From the NCBI RefSeq assembly GCF_028583425.1, contig NC_072806.1:29930001-29994000 (forward strand): a stretch of DNA of 64,000 nt, in the 5' to 3' direction. The stretch comes from Eublepharis macularius (lineage: Eukaryota > Chordata > Lepidosauria > Squamata > Eublepharidae). Below are positions 32,460-41,029 of the stretch, one piece after another; the stretch's first letter is position 1; the number at the start of each line of letters is the position of its first letter. The translations under genes and the position numbers were made by a program. The notes below the pieces were generated by a model. That model was not told the origin of the DNA and did not search any database. It saw nothing but the letters and a program-made list of their open reading frames with translations.

Positions 32460-32945
32460 CCAGCTGCCTGCGCCCGCCTGTAGAGGTGAGGTGTGTGGCA
32501 ACCAGAGGCAGGGCTTTTTCGGCAGTGGCACCTTGCCTTTGAACGTCTTCCCCTTGGAGGCTGACCTGGCACCTGCCATTCGGTCATTTACACTGTAGTC
32601 CAAAGAAGAGTTACTCCAGTCTAAGTCCATTCAAATCAATGGGCTTAGACTGGAGTAACTCTTCTCGGGATTGCGCTGCTCATTACCAGGCCAGTTCCTC
32701 TTTTCCCAGGCTTTTCCCAGAAGTGTTCCGTCTCTTAAAGCTGGTTTTGTGGTCTGCTTCCTAGCCTGCAGGCTTTTAAAATAGCATTTTAGACTGCTGT
32801 ATGTTGTTTTTTGGCTTGTTTTAATACTGATCATGTCATGGTGATTGTATGATTTTATTGAGTTAGTTTTTACTCTGTGTGTCTCTTTAAGCCGGTTTCT
32901 GAAGAGGTGGTAAATATAATTTTTCTAAATAAATCTGTTTTTCTG
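32460..32945 (+). mobile_element. L2-type LINE 3' end with inserted hairpin
   Basis: CAACCAGAGGCAGGGCTTTT, then CAGTGGCACCTTGCCTTTG, is interrupted by the fold-back at 32603-32665. It continues to a T-rich end and TCTAAATAAATCTG. Confidence 0.6.
32603..32665. repeat. Small fold-back repeat inside a LINE tail
   Basis: AGAAGAGTTACTCCAGTCTA and TAGACTGGAGTAACTCTTCT are inverted arms. It interrupts an L2-type 3' end. Confidence 0.75.
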
Positions 32946-33251
32946 TGATCACGTGCAGGGCTAGTGCCAGCATGGGGTCATCAGGTCCATTATACTGCTT
33001 GAGTTATGTCTTCTTTCAAAAATTAGGTTTTTTTAAATATTGTGTGAGTCTAGTAGCCTCCATTTAGAACTAAGAACTTGTTTTTAGAAGAGAAAAAATG
33101 TTTGACGGCACATGTGCATGCACGCACATGCGCACACACACGGTGTTTCCCTTCTCCTGTCCACCCAAAAAAAAAAAAGTGCCAAATTTCACCCATTTAT
33201 GCCCACCCAGGATTTTCTTGGCTCAGATTAGAATGCCAAGATCATGATAAT

Positions 33252-34372
33252 TGTCCGGGGTCAGCAGCCCAGCCCCCGGACTTGCTGACAGGCAGCGGCA
33301 GGGGGCAGCCGGGAGACAGCAGTTCAACCGCTCTGTCTGGCAAACAGAGCCAGAACCTGCCTGCTCCAGGGGGAAGGGGAGAAAGGCCAAAGCCTCAGAA
33401 GGCTGGAGGGAGCAGGGAGAAGCCAGCTAGTCCCACCCCCCAGGGGGAGGAGAGGGGGCTAAGCAGGCTAGAGGAAAAGGGCCAAGGCAGGGGGAATAGG
33501 GACACAGCAATAGCCCAAACAAAGCCCTTACCTTCCAAGGAGGAGAAGCAGCCACTACAGCCCAGAGCCACACCCTGGCTAGACAACAGCAGCCTGGCTC
33601 AGGAGGTGCTAGGAGCCAAGCCCCTCCAGGTGGAGCTGCCACAGGCATTCTGGGGGAGGAGATGGGTAGCCCCGTCCGGCATCAACCAACAGGCAGCACT
33701 GAAGCTGGCCAGGGCAGCTCCTCGCGAGCAAGGCCGGCCAGGCTCAGCAGCACAGAAGCCAGCTGGGGCAGCTCCTCGTGAGCAAGGCCAGGCAGGCTCA
33801 GCAGCACAGAAGCCGGCTGGGGCAGCTCCTCGTGAGCAAGGCCAGGCAGGCTCAGCAGCACCGAAGCCGGCTGGGGCAGCTCCTCATGAGCAAGGCCAAG
33901 GAGACCTCAGCCGGGGATGGCTTGCATTCAATCCCACCCTGCCAGCAAGGCAAGGAAGCCAAGAAGGGATTAGTGGTAGGAGGGAAACACCTGAGGGAAG
34001 GCACAGCTGGGCCAAGTCAGGAGATGGCACAAGCCTAGAAGGAGGGCGGGGCGGGGAAAGGAAGCCCTATATAAGGTGGCTAGGAAGAGCTCTGAGGTGG
34101 TGGGTGTGAGTGAGGAGTGATCATGTGGAGTGAGAGCAGTAGGATGCAAGGGTGGAGGCTTGGGGGAGAGTTCTGGAAGGAGGTGAAGGAGGATGCAGGG
34201 GGTAAGCAGGCCAGGTTGAGCAGGCCAGCGAGTGGACTGAGAGGGAGTCTGGGTGAGGTATACCGCCCCTCCTTCCACAGAGCAGGGTCCTGCAGAATCC
34301 CTGGCCCCCCTGTGACGTCAGGAGCAGACCGCCCAGTGCCACGCCCAGCGGCAGTCGCGGCAAGCCCTGACA
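33252..34372 (+). repeat. 5' LTR of the Gmr1-like element (1121 bp)
   Basis: It begins TGTCCGGGGTCAGCAGCC and ends CGGCAAGCCCTGACA. It contains a GC box near 34044, a TATATAA at 34068-34074 (likely promoter), a TGACGTCA palindrome at 34313-34320, and about 3.4 copies of a 54-bp tandem repeat from about 33713. The same length and apparently the same sequence recur at 37846-38966. Confidence 0.93.
33713..33895 (+). repeat. 54-bp tandem repeat in 5' LTR
   Basis: About 3.4 units, each 54 bases (GGCAGCTCCTCGTGAGCAAG at the start), encode an 18-residue repeat GAAPREQGQAGSAAQKPA. An identical array lies in the 3' LTR at about 38307-38489. The unit length is a multiple of three, so the frame stays open. 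Confidence 0.85.
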
Positions 34373-34425
34373 AGTTGGTGGCCCGTACGGGGAAGGTCGT
34401 TCCAACGCAGGCGCCAGGTGAGGGG

Positions 34426-37400
34426 ATGCACTCCAACGCCATGGCAGAGCTCAGACCATGGCTAGAGGCACACCTGGACGAGATGTGGAGGAAGCTGGAG
34501 GCAACCTTCCGAGCAGCTCAGGTGGAGCTAGCGCAGGCAGTGGAGCACCAGATACAAGCCTGCACCCCCGCAGCCACCCCCCCAGTGGTATGCGCGTTTG
34601 CGTGGGAAATTAACCCACCAGCCGGCAAGGTGGTGCAGGGTCTGTGCACCACCGTGAGAATAGGACGGCAGACCCTACAAGCCCTATTGGACTCAGGGAG
34701 TGCAGTGTCAGCAATTCGTTCCCAACTCATCCCAGCTGACACCCCAGTGCACCGCTGGGTCCCGGTGACAGACGTGATGGGCCGCACCCAGCCGTACCCT
34801 ATGGTCTGGATCACAGTGGAATACCTGGGAGCGCTCCGCCGCCTGGAAGTTGCCAAGGTAGCCCACTTACCGCTCCCTATGCTGCTGGGGAGAGATGCAC
34901 CGGGGTTCTCAAGGCTACTTAGGGAGGCAACCGAGGGACTGGCAAACCCACAGGTCGCCCCAGCGCTGCAAGTGGAGGAGGCCCCCGACCCGGACGAGGG
35001 TCCCTCTACCAGATCAGGGGCAGGCCCGCGGGCCAAGGACCCGGTGGGACCCCCGGCCGACCGCCCCTTCTGCGAGGCCCAAGGGGCAGATGAGTCCTTG
35101 CAGCGCTTGCGGGAGACAGCAGCTCGTGAGGAGGACCGAGTGCAGGATGAGCGGAGGTCCCAACGGCTTCCCCGCATTGAGAAGCAAGGAGGGGTGTGGG
35201 TCCGCCTAGCCCGTGCCCCAAACGGCCAGGGAGAGATCCGCCAGCTACTGGTGCCGGCAGCTTACCGGGCAGAAGTCCTCCGCACGGCCCATGAGCACGC
35301 TTGGGCCGGGCATCTGGGGCACCACAAGACCCTGAAGAAGATCCTCGAGCAGTTCTTCTGGCCCTCCGTGAACGCGGACGTGAAGGCCCACTGCCGCTCG
35401 TGCCCCACCTGTCAGCGGGTGGCAGCCCGGCGCCCACCAAAGGCTCCCCTCTCCCCGCTGCCCGTCATGGAGACGCCCTTCCAACGCATCGCGATGGACT
35501 TTATCGGCCCACTGCCACGCACGCCCCGGGGCCACCGCTTTGCCCTGGTGATCGTGGACTATGCTACACGATTCCCTGAGGTCATCCCGCTTAAGACGAT
35601 GCAGACCCCGGGGATGATACGAGCCCTGTCCAAGCTTTTTGCCATGGTGGGACTGCCTGATGAAATCTTGACAGACCGGGGGGGGCCGTTCCGGGCCAAA
35701 GCCATGCGTCAACTCTGCCAGAATTTGGGGATCCGGCAGATATTCACCTCGGCGTACCACCCTCAGACCGATGGTTTGGCAGAGCGTCTGAACCAGACCG
35801 TCAAGGAAGCCTTGAGGAAGATGACACAGGACAAGCCTCGACAGTGGGACCTATACATCGACCCCCTCATGTTCGCCCTTAGGGAGACCCCGCAGGCGTC
35901 CACCGGCTTTAGCCCCTTCGAACTGCTGTACGGGCGCAAGCCGCGGGGGATGCTCTCTCGGCTGGCGGAACGGTGGGGTCCCCGCACCAGCAGCCCTGCT
36001 CCCCCCATACCGGAGTACATGAGCCAGCTCCGCGAGCGGGTGCAGCAGTCCCAGGCCGAGGCCAACCGCCAGCTGACCCACGCCCAGACAAAGCAGAAGT
36101 CTGCCTACGACCGGGGTGCAAGGATGAGGACCTTCCAAGTTGGAGAGAAGGTCCTGGTACACCACTCGGTGTTCCCACGGGAGGAGGGGAACCCATGGAG
36201 GGGCCCTTACCAAATTCGGAGGGTGCTGGGCCCCACCACCTATGAGCTGCAGTGCGGGCCAGGCCGACGCCGATGCAGAACCCTGCACGTGAACCTGCTC
36301 AAGCGGTGGCATGAGCGGCCAGAGGACGGGTGCGTCTTGGCTGAAGACCCCTTAGACCTCCCAGACAGCGAGCTGCCATGGACCGCTGACGCCCCAGAGT
36401 TCGAGGAGCCGAAGGTGGATCCACAGCTCAACCCTGCACAGAAGGCCCAGCTACAGGCCCTGTGGAGGCAAGTGCCCGGGGTCTTTTCAAGACGCCCTGG
36501 GGTCACGAACCTGGTGCACCATGCCATCCCCACCCAGCCGGGGCAATCTGCACGGGCAACCTGGCGGCCCATCCCCCGGAAGCAGTGGGAGGCGGTGGAT
36601 CGGGAGACAGAGGAAATGCTGCGCCTGGGGGTGATTGAACCGTCCCGAAGTGAATGGCGCAGCCCCATCGTATTGGTGCCGAAGCCAGACGGTTCGACTA
36701 GATTCTGCATCGACTACCGCGAGCTGAACAAGGTGGCCATGTTCGACGCGTACCCCATGCCCCGGGCGGATGTTCTGGTGGGGCAGTTGGGGCCCGCACG
36801 GTACCTATCAGCCCTCGACCTAACAAAAGGGTACTGGCAGGTGCCAGTTCGCCCCGAGGACAAGGAAAAGACAGCCTTTGCCACCCCCCGGGGCCTCTTC
36901 CAGTTCCGCCGCATGCCCTTCGGCCTCCATGGGGCAGCGGCTACCTTTCAGCGACTGGTGGACCAAGTCCTGGGGGACTGTCGGGACTTCGCAATGGCTT
37001 ACATTGATGACATCGTCATCTTCAGTCCCGACTGGCCCACCCACCTGCAACATCTGGAGAGAGTCCTCACCGCGCTCCAGAAGGCGGGGCTGAAGGCCAA
37101 CCCCAAGAAGAGCCACTTGGGGTTCCAAGAACTCAAGTACCTGGGGTTCGTCATAGGGGGTGGGCAGGTCCGCCCTCCCCCTGAGAAGGTGGCCTCCATC
37201 GGGGATGTCCCCCAGCCTCAGACCAAGCGTCAGCTCAGGCGGTTCCTGGGGCTCCTCGGCTACTATGGGCGCTTCATTCCCCATTTTGCATCCTGCGCAG
37301 CCCCCCTGACAGACTGCCTGAGGAAGGGCAGCTCTAGTCGCCTCAGCTGGACACCAGAGCGGACGGCCGCCTTCCAAGACTTACGCACCGCCCTGTCAGA

Positions 37401-38703
37401 CACCACGAAGCTCTGGAACCCCGACTTTGAGAGGCCCTTCATCCTGGCAACTGACGCGTCGGCCTCGGGCCTCGGGGCGATCTTGATGCAGGAGCGAGAT
37501 GGGGAGAGGGTGCCCATCTTGTTCTTAAGCCGCAAGCTCCAGCCAGCGGAGCAGAAGTATGCCACCCTCGAGAGAGAAGCCCTCGCCATCAAGTGGGCCG
37601 TGGGGGCTTTAAGATATTACCTGGCCAATAACCCCTTTACGCTGGTGACGGATCATGCACCGCTCCAGTGGATGCACCGCATGAAGGAGCACAACCCCCG
37701 CGTCCTGAGGTGGTACCTGTCCCTGCTGCCGTACCGATTTGCCATCACCTACCGTCGGGGGGCCAACCACATGGATGCAGACTTCATGTCACGGCTCTTC
37801 GAGCCAGACCCCCCCGAGCCGACATCCAGGCTAAGAGGGGGTGTGTGTCCGGGGTCAGCAGCCCAGCCCCCGGACTTGCTGACAGGCAGCGGCAGGGGGC
37901 AGCCGGGAGACAGCAGTTCAACCGCTCTGTCTGGCAAACAGAGCCAGAACCTGCCTGCTCCAGGGGGAAGGGGAGAAAGGCCAAAGCCTCAGAAGGCTGG
38001 AGGGAGCAGGGAGAAGCCAGCTAGTCCCACCCCCCAGGGGGAGGAGAGGGGGCTAAGCAGGCTAGAGGAAAAGGGCCAAGGCAGGGGGAATAGGGACACA
38101 GCAATAGCCCAAACAAAGCCCTTACCTTCCAAGGAGGAGAAGCAGCCACTACAGCCCAGAGCCACACCCTGGCTAGACAACAGCAGCCTGGCTCAGGAGG
38201 TGCTAGGAGCCAAGCCCCTCCAGGTGGAGCTGCCACAGGCATTCTGGGGGAGGAGATGGGTAGCCCCGTCCGGCATCAACCAACAGGCAGCACTGAAGCT
38301 GGCCAGGGCAGCTCCTCGCGAGCAAGGCCGGCCAGGCTCAGCAGCACAGAAGCCAGCTGGGGCAGCTCCTCGTGAGCAAGGCCAGGCAGGCTCAGCAGCA
38401 CAGAAGCCGGCTGGGGCAGCTCCTCGTGAGCAAGGCCAGGCAGGCTCAGCAGCACCGAAGCCGGCTGGGGCAGCTCCTCATGAGCAAGGCCAAGGAGACC
38501 TCAGCCGGGGATGGCTTGCATTCAATCCCACCCTGCCAGCAAGGCAAGGAAGCCAAGAAGGGATTAGTGGTAGGAGGGAAACACCTGAGGGAAGGCACAG
38601 CTGGGCCAAGTCAGGAGATGGCACAAGCCTAGAAGGAGGGCGGGGCGGGGAAAGGAAGCCCTATATAAGGTGGCTAGGAAGAGCTCTGAGGTGGTGGGTG
38701 TGA
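34426..38703 (+). CDS. pol: Pol polyprotein of the Gmr1-like element (PR-INT-RT-RH)
   Basis: A single long frame holds the aspartic protease (LLDSGSAVSAI, DSG at 34690-34698). Next comes integrase, with an HHCC zinc knuckle near 35290-35420, a catalytic triad with D at 35497, D at 35674 and E at 35782, and a WRGPYQIRRVLGP module near 36200. After that comes reverse transcriptase (FCIDYRELNK, SALDLTKGYWQVPV, FQFRRMPFGLHGA, YIDD at 37000-37011), then RNase H (ATDASASGLGAIL with D at 37453, and LVTDHAPLQW). The frame runs on into the 3' LTR and ends there. A short coiled-coil-like stretch precedes the protease. No Gag part is recognised. Start choice is uncertain. Confidence 0.85.
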   Translation: MHSNAMAELRPWLEAHLDEMWRKLEATFRAAQVELAQAVEHQIQACTPAATPPVVCAFAWEINPPAGKVVQGLCTTVRIGRQTLQALLDSGSAVSAIRSQLIPADTPVHRWVPVTDVMGRTQPYPMVWITVEYLGALRRLEVAKVAHLPLPMLLGRDAPGFSRLLREATEGLANPQVAPALQVEEAPDPDEGPSTRSGAGPRAKDPVGPPADRPFCEAQGADESLQRLRETAAREEDRVQDERRSQRLPRIEKQGGVWVRLARAPNGQGEIRQLLVPAAYRAEVLRTAHEHAWAGHLGHHKTLKKILEQFFWPSVNADVKAHCRSCPTCQRVAARRPPKAPLSPLPVMETPFQRIAMDFIGPLPRTPRGHRFALVIVDYATRFPEVIPLKTMQTPGMIRALSKLFAMVGLPDEILTDRGGPFRAKAMRQLCQNLGIRQIFTSAYHPQTDGLAERLNQTVKEALRKMTQDKPRQWDLYIDPLMFALRETPQASTGFSPFELLYGRKPRGMLSRLAERWGPRTSSPAPPIPEYMSQLRERVQQSQAEANRQLTHAQTKQKSAYDRGARMRTFQVGEKVLVHHSVFPREEGNPWRGPYQIRRVLGPTTYELQCGPGRRRCRTLHVNLLKRWHERPEDGCVLAEDPLDLPDSELPWTADAPEFEEPKVDPQLNPAQKAQLQALWRQVPGVFSRRPGVTNLVHHAIPTQPGQSARATWRPIPRKQWEAVDRETEEMLRLGVIEPSRSEWRSPIVLVPKPDGSTRFCIDYRELNKVAMFDAYPMPRADVLVGQLGPARYLSALDLTKGYWQVPVRPEDKEKTAFATPRGLFQFRRMPFGLHGAAATFQRLVDQVLGDCRDFAMAYIDDIVIFSPDWPTHLQHLERVLTALQKAGLKANPKKSHLGFQELKYLGFVIGGGQVRPPPEKVASIGDVPQPQTKRQLRRFLGLLGYYGRFIPHFASCAAPLTDCLRKGSSSRLSWTPERTAAFQDLRTALSDTTKLWNPDFERPFILATDASASGLGAILMQERDGERVPILFLSRKLQPAEQKYATLEREALAIKWAVGALRYYLANNPFTLVTDHAPLQWMHRMKEHNPRVLRWYLSLLPYRFAITYRRGANHMDADFMSRLFEPDPPEPTSRLRGGVCPGSAAQPPDLLTGSGRGQPGDSSSTALSGKQSQNLPAPGGRGERPKPQKAGGSREKPASPTPQGEERGLSRLEEKGQGRGNRDTAIAQTKPLPSKEEKQPLQPRATPWLDNSSLAQEVLGAKPLQVELPQAFWGRRWVAPSGINQQAALKLARAAPREQGRPGSAAQKPAGAAPREQGQAGSAAQKPAGAAPREQGQAGSAAPKPAGAAPHEQGQGDLSRGWLAFNPTLPARQGSQEGISGRRETPEGRHSWAKSGDGTSLEGGRGGERKPYIRWLGRALRWWV

Positions 38704-38966
38704 GTGAGGAGTGATCATGTGGAGTGAGAGCAGTAGGATGCAAGGGTGGAGGCTTGGGGGAGAGTTCTGGAAGGAGGTGAAGGAGGATGCAGGGGGTAAG
38801 CAGGCCAGGTTGAGCAGGCCAGCGAGTGGACTGAGAGGGAGTCTGGGTGAGGTATACCGCCCCTCCTTCCACAGAGCAGGGTCCTGCAGAATCCCTGGCC
38901 CCCCTGTGACGTCAGGAGCAGACCGCCCAGTGCCACGCCCAGCGGCAGTCGCGGCAAGCCCTGACA
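37846..38966 (+). repeat. 3' LTR of the Gmr1-like element (1121 bp)
   Basis: This is a direct repeat of 33252-34372, offset by 4594 bases, with no difference seen by eye and identical 54-bp tandem repeats. It is followed by the ATAAT target duplication. Confidence 0.93.
38307..38489 (+). repeat. 54-bp tandem repeat in 3' LTR
   Basis: This is the partner of the array at 33713-33895, displaced by the LTR offset of 4594 bases. Confidence 0.85.
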
Positions 38967-38999
38967 ATAATCTCTATCTTCCTTAAGTGGTCTGGTGCG

Positions 39000-39065
39000 G
39001 GGGGGGGGGGCGGGGGCTTTCACTGTTGTCATTGTGAGCTTGGCAGTGTTTGAAGGGGGGGGGGT
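39000..39065. repeat. G-run region beside the young LTR element
   Basis: Two long G runs, near 39000-39013 (broken by one C) and 39056-39064, lie just right of the LTR insertion and could fold as G-quadruplexes. Confidence 0.7.
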
Positions 39066-39194
39066 AGCTTAGATGAAAGGAGTTATTTATTTAAGGAATG
39101 AGTAGGTAAGAATCGTTCTCCTCCTTCAGCATATACATTTTTAATGCTAAGTCTTCACAGACACTGAACTACATTGCACACACTTGGCTTGGCA

Positions 39195-39372
39195 AAATAG
39201 TAGAGTCCAGTAGCACCTTTAAGACTAACTAACTTATTTGTAGCACAAGTTTTCGAGAACCACAGCTCTCTTCGTCAGATGCATCTGACAAAGAGAACTG
39301 TGGTTCACGAAAGCTTATGCTACAAAGAAGTTGGTTAGTCTTAAAGGTGCGACTGGACTCTTTGCTATTTGG
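39195..39372. mobile_element. Penelope-like terminal repeat, inverted pair
   Basis: AGAGTCCAGTAGCACCTTTA and its inverse TTAAAGGTGCGACTGGACTC flank an inverted pair joined at CAGATGCATCTGAC. The arms include CGAGAACCACAGCTCTCTTC and its inverse. The arrangement fits pseudo-LTRs of Penelope-like elements, which may be inverted. Confidence 0.65.
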
Positions 39373-40060
39373 CTTGGCAGGAAATTTATAGAGGTTTCTG
39401 TTGGTTTGTGGGGAAATGGCTGAGGATTCTTTCTGCATTCATTTCGTTTGGAGATCCACCTGGAATTGTGGCAGTCCTACCGGCATAGGAAGGCTTGTGT
39501 CAGCCCTGATCGATTGGACGATTAGACATGGGGGAAGGTGGTATATGCTGGGGAAGGTAGAAGCATACATATTTTAATAATTAAATGAAAAAGGCCAGCA
39601 GAGGCCTATAATGTTGCTCACAAACTCTTGGGAGTTGCCAAGAGGAAAATATTGCGTGCATACACACAGACAGTCACACAGAAATTTCCCCCCCGTTTGC
39701 ATGTCTGTACTGAAAAGCAGAAGTGGCAAAAATCTTGAGGAAATGAACTTTGAAATGAATTTCTTCAGATAACATCAAGGAGGGGCGTAACTTTAAAGAT
39801 GTTTAAGCTCAGACTTATGTTGAACCTCTGTTATCTGCTGGGGAAGGATACCCTGTTATCAATAAACATGCTCCTGAGCATGCACAGAGTGCATTCCATT
39901 GTCCACTGAGCAGCTACTGCCAGAGGCTGCAATTACTTAGGGGATAAGAGAAAGACACTCTGTGCACACTCAGAAATATGTTTATTGAGTATATCTGATA
40001 GTCTTTTTAAAGTAGAAGCATGGCCAAAGATGGGAAGAGGCATTTCTAAATGTAGTGGTG

Positions 40061-40251
40061 GAGAGTGCCCTTAAGTCAGAGTTGATTTATGGCGACCCCT
40101 GGTGGAGTTTTCATGGCAAGAGACTAACAGAGTTGGTTCGCCATTGCCTGCCTCTGCAACCCTGTTCGTTGGAGATCTCCCATCCAATTACTGACCAAGG
40201 CCGACCCTGCTTAGCTTCTGAGATCTGACGAGATCAGGCTCATCTGGGCAA
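40061..40251 (-). mobile_element. 5S rRNA-derived SINE
   Basis: The right third, reversed, matches 5S rRNA: on the plus strand GGCCGACCCTGCTTAGCTTC and GAGATCTGACGAGATCAGGC, preceded by CTCCCATCCAATTACTGACC. The body to the left (TTATGGCGACCCCTGGTGGA, CCATTGCCTGCCTCTGC) is shared with the copy at 43378. It is a SINE3-type element and not a 5S gene. Confidence 0.8.
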
Positions 40252-40304
40252 TCCATAGTTAAATTAATAGGGAAGGAACTGCAAGAGTTTTTTACAGCTT
40301 ACAC

Positions 40305-40535
40305 CACAGCCAGTGTGCTATACTGGTTAGCATTTCAGATTAGGATCTGGGAGATCCAGGTTCAAATCTCTGCTCTGCCATGAGAGATCACCGAGTGACT
40401 TTGGTACAGTCACTCTCTCATAGCCTGACCACTCTCATAGGGCTGCTGTTGTGAGGATACAGCAGAGGAGGAGGAGGATGTAAGCCTCCTTGGGTCCCTT
40501 TTGGAGAGAAACGTGAGCTGCTATATATCTAGTTG
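40305..40535 (+). mobile_element. tRNA-derived SINE (GAGCCAG type)
   Basis: AGCCAGTGTGCTATACTGG and CAGGTTCAAATCTCTGCTC, with the family body, are diverged from the 47719 copy. Confidence 0.7.
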
Positions 40536-40584
40536 TTTTCCATTGCCCCAGAAGGTCAGACCAGAACCAAGAGGTTGAAATTAA

Positions 40585-41025
40585 ATCAAGAGTTTTCAGC
40601 TAAACATTAGGAAGAACTTCCTAATAGTTAGAGTGGTCCCTCAGTGGAACAGGCTTCCTCGGAAGGCGGTGGGCTCCCCTATGGAGGTTTTTAAGCAGAG
40701 GCTAGATGGCCATCTGACAGCAATGCTGATTCTGTGAACCAGGGCAGATCATGAGAGGGAGGGCAGGAAGGGTTATATCACTGCTTAGTTCTCGTGGCCC
40801 CTTCTTACATGCCCAGGGTATGGCCGATCGCCACCTTGGCGTCAGGAAGCAATTTCCCCCAGGCTAGTTTGGGTAGGGATCCTGATGTTTTGCCATCTTC
40901 TGGGCATGGAGCAGGAGTCACTGGGGGTGTGGGGGGGAGGTAGTTGTGAATTCCTTGCATTGTACAAGGAGTTGGACTAGATGACCCTGAAGGTTCCTTC
41001 CAACCCTGTGATTCTATGAATCTAA
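40585..41025 (+). mobile_element. CR1-type LINE 3' end
   Basis: AGGCTAGATGGCCATCTGAC, CCTAGTTTGGG-like and the terminal GGTTGGAA-type end (inverse order: GACTAGATGACCCTGAAGG, CCAACCCTGTGATTCTATGA) mark a CR1-like 3' end in plus orientation, with a remnant of the coding end (CAGTGGAACAGGCTTCCTC). Confidence 0.75.
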
Positions 41026-41029
41026 ATAA

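Larger units (their letters stand above)
33252..38966 (+). mobile_element. Gmr1-like Ty3/gypsy LTR retrotransposon, young, integrase before RT
   Basis: A 5715-bp element is bounded by TGTCC...GACA LTRs and flanked by a 5-bp target duplication ATAAT (33247-33251 and 38967-38971). It has a tRNA-type primer site starting TTGGTGGCCC just after the left LTR and a purine-rich tract AAGAGGGGG before the right LTR. Part order along the internal region is protease, integrase, reverse transcriptase, RNase H. RT and integrase are gypsy-type, but the order is that of copia elements, which defines the Gmr1-like group described from deuterostomes. I recognise no capsid or CCHC part, so it may not be autonomous. 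Both LTRs look identical by eye, so insertion was very recent. The pol part looks whole. Confidence 0.88.

Noticed and set aside
33713-33895. CRISPR-like array
   Set aside because: Adjacent 54-bp tandem units have no spacers, lie inside an LTR, and the host is a vertebrate.
33078-34109. 343-codon plus-strand frame as a host gene
   Set aside because: Most of it lies inside the 5' LTR and repeats exactly in the 3' LTR. Its first part is flanking sequence with no start context.
34117-34425. Extended N terminus of the pol frame reaching into the 5' LTR
   Set aside because: The frame is open there, but the region covers the LTR end and primer site, so it is unlikely to be part of the usual protein.
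40170-40250. 5S rRNA gene
   Set aside because: Only part of 5S is present, diverged, and fused to a SINE body that recurs at 43378.
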